Both the position numbers and the translations under genes were made by a program. From positions 1 to 64,000 of the forward strand of contig CANGWK010000004.1 of the NCBI GenBank assembly GCA_947457615.1: a stretch of 64,000 nucleotides of DNA. Reading direction: 5' to 3'. The DNA comes from Flavobacteriaceae bacterium (GTDB lineage: Bacteria; Bacteroidota; Bacteroidia; Flavobacteriales; Flavobacteriaceae). Positions 59,807 through 64,000 of the stretch are shown one piece after another (the stretch's first letter is position 1; each line of letters opens with the position of its first letter). The notes beneath the pieces were generated by a model that saw only the letters and a list, made by a program, of their open reading frames with translations, had not been told where the DNA came from and searched no databases.

Positions 59807-60298
59807 ATGAAACGACAATTATACTTATACTTATTTATTATCTCTGCTTTAGTGGCCGGGTTTACGTATATGTATTTTAGTAAAGCACTAGCATTTGAAA
59901 AGAAAAAAAATGAAAGTGAATTAAAATACTTTAAAGATAGCATAAATGGCATTTATGATAAATTAGAAGATGCCAATCATTTTTCTCTTGAATATAATGA
60001 TAATGCCAAAGAATATTTTGCAGATTATGACGTTATAAAATTGATGCCTCAAATAAAAGAAGCATTGTTAGCATTTAATGACGATCCCAAAGGAAATATT
60101 TATACTGGACAAGAAAAACTAGGAGAACAAAAATTCATTATTAATAAAATTAAAATATTAAACCACCGTTGGATTGTTGCCGACTATAGTGACGGAAAAT
60201 ATTGGGGTGATGTAGTATTGAAATATTTTGTTGATAAAGATGGAAAAATCACTTTTCAAATAATGGATTCATTTATTTATCCTAAACAAGAATATTAA
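59807..60298 (+). CDS. Hypothetical single-TM protein
   Basis: N-terminal TM, ORF tightly linked to upstream gene (1-nt gap). Confidence 0.7.
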   Translation: MKRQLYLYLFIISALVAGFTYMYFSKALAFEKKKNESELKYFKDSINGIYDKLEDANHFSLEYNDNAKEYFADYDVIKLMPQIKEALLAFNDDPKGNIYTGQEKLGEQKFIINKIKILNHRWIVADYSDGKYWGDVVLKYFVDKDGKITFQIMDSFIYPKQEY

Positions 60299-60337
60299 TA
60301 TAAATAAAATTTTAAGCCCAATAAAATTTTAAATTCA

Positions 60338-60820
60338 ATGAAAAATCTACTTTTATTATTCGCAATATCCTCAGTTTTCATTTCTTGTAAGTTAAATGAT
60401 GCAACTGAAGAAAACACAAAAGCTCAAGCTAAAGACTCGACTATTGTAGGTGTCGATAAAGATACTAATGGATGTTTGGCTTCAGCTGGATATACTTGGT
60501 CTAAATTAAACAAAGAATGTGTAAAAGCCTTTTCTGGAATTCAGTTAATTCCTGCTGAAAACACCACTACAATAGATGAAACTTTGTGTGCTTATGTATT
60601 ATTCAATGAAAATGCTGACAAAGCAGAAATTTTTTTACCAGACGATAAATCCTTTATTGTTACTAAAAATAACCAAAGCAAAACTTGGAGTTATAGCGAT
60701 TACCAACTAATCGCTCATAATGGATATGAGCTAAAAAAAGCAGGAGTTATTGTTTATTCTGGCGATAGCGAAATAGGTAACAAAGTGTCTGGATCAAGTG
60801 ATTCAGATGTTCAAGAATAA
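60338..60820 (+). CDS. Hypothetical lipoprotein
   Basis: Lipobox SSVFISCK; GCLASAGYTWSKLNKECV motif. Confidence 0.75.
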   Translation: MKNLLLLFAISSVFISCKLNDATEENTKAQAKDSTIVGVDKDTNGCLASAGYTWSKLNKECVKAFSGIQLIPAENTTTIDETLCAYVLFNENADKAEIFLPDDKSFIVTKNNQSKTWSYSDYQLIAHNGYELKKAGVIVYSGDSEIGNKVSGSSDSDVQE

Positions 60821-60824
60821 TTCA

Positions 60825-61472
60825 CTATTTTATTTGGTGCTGTAGCCAATTTTTGAAATCATAAAAATTTTGTGGAGCTACGCCATGGCCAATTGGATAT
60901 TCTTTATACACCACCTCAATACCTAATGCCATTAATGCAGGTGGAGCTTTTCTAGCCCAATCTACAGGAACAACTTGATCTACGGTGCCATGAGAAGCAA
61001 ATATTTTCAAATTGCTAAAATCATTATTTTCAAAATTTGGTATTGCCATTTCAGTATTTAAATAGCCACTCATTGCAACTAATCTTTGAATTTTTTCAGG
61101 GTAGGAAAGTGCAATAGCATAGCCCAAAATAGTACCTTGGCTAAAGCCAATTAAGGTTATATTATTTAAATCAATAGGATAATTCGACACCAATTCATCA
61201 ATAAAATTTCCAATTAAATCTCTAGATTCTTGTGCTTGTGGAATGTCGGAAAATTTATTTTCATCAGCATCAAAATTAATAGCATACCAAGCATAACTTC
61301 CATAGCCCAATTCATAAGGGGCTCGAACAGAAACCACATAATATTCTTCGGGAAGTTCAGATGCGAAAGAAAACAAATCTTCTTCGTTACTGCCATAGCC
61401 ATGTAATAAAAGCAATAAAGGATTTTTATCTGATTTTATTTTTGGCTCACGAACTAAATGGTGGAGTGTCAT
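60825..61472 (-). CDS. Alpha/beta hydrolase, phospholipase/carboxylesterase family
   Basis: LLLLHGYGSNEEDL, LIGFSQGTILG nucleophile elbow, ASHGTVDQVVP, GHGV. Confidence 0.92.
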   Translation of the reverse strand: MTLHHLVREPKIKSDKNPLLLLLHGYGSNEEDLFSFASELPEEYYVVSVRAPYELGYGSYAWYAINFDADENKFSDIPQAQESRDLIGNFIDELVSNYPIDLNNITLIGFSQGTILGYAIALSYPEKIQRLVAMSGYLNTEMAIPNFENNDFSNLKIFASHGTVDQVVPVDWARKAPPALMALGIEVVYKEYPIGHGVAPQNFYDFKNWLQHQIK

Positions 61473-61481
61473 AAATAATAT

Positions 61482-61808
61482 TTAAAAATTACTAAACCAT
61501 TTTTGAAACCATTTGCCCAATAACGGCAAAGCAATTGTTTCGCCTTTCGCAGCAGAAAAAATTCCGTAGATAGTTAAAACCGATATGAAAATCCACATAG
61601 GGGCTGCAACCATAATGCTTTCGAAATAACTTATGGAAATTCCTAAAGTAATAAAGGTTAAAGTCAGTCCTAATCCTTGGCGGATGTGAAATGAAGCAAA
61701 AGGATTTTTGTTTTCAGAATTCATCGATAAGGCAATTAAAACTCCAACTATTAGTATGTAACTTGTAATTGCCGCCGATTTTCCTTCGTCTATAGTTTGT
61801 TTATCCAT
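61482..61808 (-). CDS. Small multi-TM protein (DUF4870/Tic20-like)
   Basis: NKNPFASFHIRQGLGLTL and 3-4 TM. Confidence 0.7.
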   Translation of the reverse strand: MDKQTIDEGKSAAITSYILIVGVLIALSMNSENKNPFASFHIRQGLGLTLTFITLGISISYFESIMVAAPMWIFISVLTIYGIFSAAKGETIALPLLGKWFQKWFSNF

Positions 61809-63061
61809 TAGGACAAAATTAAAGTTTTGTTATTGTAAATTCCAACTACTTTTCCTTTCATTTTTGCTCCCAGAAAAGCCGAATTTTTAGATTTTGAAAG
61901 TATATTCTCTTTTGCAAATATCCACTCATTTTCAGGAGTAAATAAAGTTAAGTTTGCTTGTTTTCCTTCTGAAATTTCTGAATTTTCAATATTGAAAACT
62001 GATTTTGCATTAGTTAATTTAGAGATAATAATTTCTAATGGTAGTAGGGTTAACAAGGCTCCAAAAGTACTTTCTAAACCAACAGTTCCATTTTTTGCTC
62101 TATCAAATTCCATATTCTTATGCTCAATATCCATCGGATTATGATCAGAAGTAATCAAATCAATAGTATTGTCCTTTACTCCTTCAAGAAGTGCAACTCT
62201 ATCTGTATCCGTTCTTAACGGTGGTGCAACTTTATATCGTGTATCAAAACCATCTAGTTTTTCATCGGTTAAAACCAAATTATGAACTGCAACGCTACAA
62301 GTAACTTGCAATCCTTTGGCTTTAGCCTCCCGAATTAATTCTACCGATTTAGAAGTAGAAATAGTCGGGATATGTAATTTTCCACCTGTATATTCCAATA
62401 AAAATAAGTTTCTAGCTACAATTACTTCTTCGGCAAGATTCGGAATTCCTTTTAATCCCAATCTGGTAGAAACCACTCCTTCATTAATCACTCCACTTCC
62501 TTTTATCTTTTCGTCTTGGCAAAAAGTAATTACTAATCCATTAAAATCTTGAACATATTGCAATCCAATTTTTAACAAATTAGCATTTGACAAACTCTTT
62601 CCATAATCACCAAAAGCAATTGCTCCCGCATTTTTCATATCGAATAATTCGGCTAAATCGCTACCGTCGCTATTTTTAGTTAATGCTCCAATGGGGAATA
62701 AATCGGTTGCTGTAGTTGCAGCTTTTTGTTTTACAAATTGAATCTGCGATTGGTTATCTAATATAGGGAAACTGTTGGGTTGCAAAGCAATTGCTGTAAA
62801 ACCACTTTTGGCAGCAACATGTAATCCGTTTTTAATTGTTTCTCGATCTTCGTATCCGGGCTCTCCTAGAGATACACTGCTGTCCATCCATCCTTGTGAA
62901 AGGTGTAAATAAGGATGCGCAATTTCTTTGTAATCAGAATCTTTATCTAGATTTTTTCCTATTTTCTCTAATATTCCTTCATTAATTTTTACATCAACTA
63001 CTTGGTTGTGAAAAGGACTTTTTGGGTCAATAATCTTGGCATCTCGAATTATAATTTTCAT
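61808..63061 (-). CDS. Dihydroorotase homologue with degenerate metal-binding motifs
   Basis: Overall DHOase order (GWMDSSVSLGEPGYEDRETI, IPNLAEEVIVARNL, KVAPPLRTDTDR, SDHNP) but the expected HxH, HxED and HxST His residues are replaced. Confidence 0.85.
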   Translation of the reverse strand: MKIIIRDAKIIDPKSPFHNQVVDVKINEGILEKIGKNLDKDSDYKEIAHPYLHLSQGWMDSSVSLGEPGYEDRETIKNGLHVAAKSGFTAIALQPNSFPILDNQSQIQFVKQKAATTATDLFPIGALTKNSDGSDLAELFDMKNAGAIAFGDYGKSLSNANLLKIGLQYVQDFNGLVITFCQDEKIKGSGVINEGVVSTRLGLKGIPNLAEEVIVARNLFLLEYTGGKLHIPTISTSKSVELIREAKAKGLQVTCSVAVHNLVLTDEKLDGFDTRYKVAPPLRTDTDRVALLEGVKDNTIDLITSDHNPMDIEHKNMEFDRAKNGTVGLESTFGALLTLLPLEIIISKLTNAKSVFNIENSEISEGKQANLTLFTPENEWIFAKENILSKSKNSAFLGAKMKGKVVGIYNNKTLILS

Positions 63062-63104
63062 AACTTTTAATTTTAGTAGTTCCTTAATATATAGGAGTTA
63101 AAAA

Positions 63105-64000
63105 TCATTTTACAAATTTTTGAATTAAAATTTCTAGAGCTACAAATAATAAGGTTAGTAGTAAGAACCATTTCCAAATTTGATTGTCGGCTCGGTTGGC
63201 TTGCAGAGTGTCAAAAATAGAATTCACATTATTTATTTCCTTAAAATCACTAATAGCCCCTGTGTTTATATTTTCTAAATTACTTTCGGTGCGATTATAA
63301 TTAAAACTAATACTTTTAATAAGTTGATTCCTGTTAAACACATTGAAATTACCTGCCATTTTTGGATTATCGTTACAGGTTATTTTCACTTTATTATTTA
63401 GTATTTGTTGCATCGGAATAAAACTTTCTTGGTCGTTTTTCACGTTTACAATTTCGTCTTTCCCAATTTTTGTTTCTATCACAAAAGGTTTGCTTTCGCC
63501 AATGATTAATGCTGTAATTCCTGCTTTTTGAGCATTTTGTCCCATGTTATAAAATGCAGGAACTATCAAAGGGGAATTTTGAAAATTACTGTTACTAATA
63601 TTTATTGGTGCAGCAAAAACATAAACACTTGCAATACCGTTTTGAATTGCACTCAAGAATGCCGATTGATCACTATAACCTAAAACCATGGGTGAAGAAT
63701 TGCTAATTTCAAAAGAAACTTTAGTTTTTGGGTATTGAAAATTAGTTATCTTTTTCTCGAAAACACTGCTGAATAGGGGATGGCTGAAATTTATTTTGGC
63801 AATTAGTTTCTCAGTAGAACCCGTTGCTTTGTATTGTATACCTCCAATAGTTGCTAGAAAAACATTCATATTTGTTAATGAACTTTCGGCACTTGGAATA
63901 ACAACCACATTTCCACCTTTTTCTACAAAGGATTTTAGAGTTGTTTGTAATGCTTGCGGAATTTCCTTTAACTCATTTAAAACAATAGCATCCTGTTTAT
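63105..64000 (-). CDS. BatA-like membrane protein, partial (frame open to window end)
   Basis: Same frame continues upstream of the supplied GTG start: ...DAIVLNELKEIPQALQTTLKSFVEKGGNVVVIPSAESS; C-terminal TM WFLLLTLLFVALEILIQKFV. Confidence 0.75.
   Translation of the reverse strand, partial: KQDAIVLNELKEIPQALQTTLKSFVEKGGNVVVIPSAESSLTNMNVFLATIGGIQYKATGSTEKLIAKINFSHPLFSSVFEKKITNFQYPKTKVSFEISNSSPMVLGYSDQSAFLSAIQNGIASVYVFAAPINISNSNFQNSPLIVPAFYNMGQNAQKAGITALIIGESKPFVIETKIGKDEIVNVKNDQESFIPMQQILNNKVKITCNDNPKMAGNFNVFNRNQLIKSISFNYNRTESNLENINTGAISDFKEINNVNSIFDTLQANRADNQIWKWFLLLTLLFVALEILIQKFVK

Overview
AT-rich Bacteroidota chromosome segment, probably Flavobacterium or a close relative. The basis is the many T9SS C-terminal sorting domains, TAnnTTTG-type -7 promoter boxes and family content. 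About 45 genes are supported. They include housekeeping genes (uvrA, rdgB, nth, bcp-type peroxiredoxin, ABC-F ATPase, rhomboid, acyltransferase) and lipid/envelope genes (alpha-oxoamine synthase, LpxH-like phosphoesterase, MGT-like glycosyltransferase, GH1). A surface polysaccharide segment holds YfhO, GT4 and a flippase, with a small-ORF/nucleotidyltransferase pair between them. Two accessory blocks stand out. (1) 27.9-34.9 kb: an ECF sigma factor, a small TM protein, a Spy/CpxP-like protein, MbnP-like, multicopper oxidase, redoxin, MbnH-like diheme peroxidase and a YHYH-domain protein, which looks like a copper-linked extracytoplasmic oxidation module. (2) 35.2-54.1 kb: a predicted beta-1,3-glucan utilisation locus with no SusC/SusD pair. 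It has a membrane-anchored propeller/HTH regulator, an unusual TIM-barrel glycosidase apparently fused to an outer-membrane beta-barrel, two GH16 enzymes, a GH17-like enzyme, a cytosolic GH94/GH149-type phosphorylase candidate, an MFS sugar symporter, and a roughly 150-aa beta-rich module occurring three times. Other points of note are a dihydroorotase homologue that has lost its metal-binding motifs, two small ORFs missing from the supplied track (20202-20360 and 55018-55161), and a perfect 25-bp-arm inverted repeat at 7274-7329. No rRNA, tRNA, CRISPR array or transposase was recognised. All family calls come from reading motifs by eye, with no database search.
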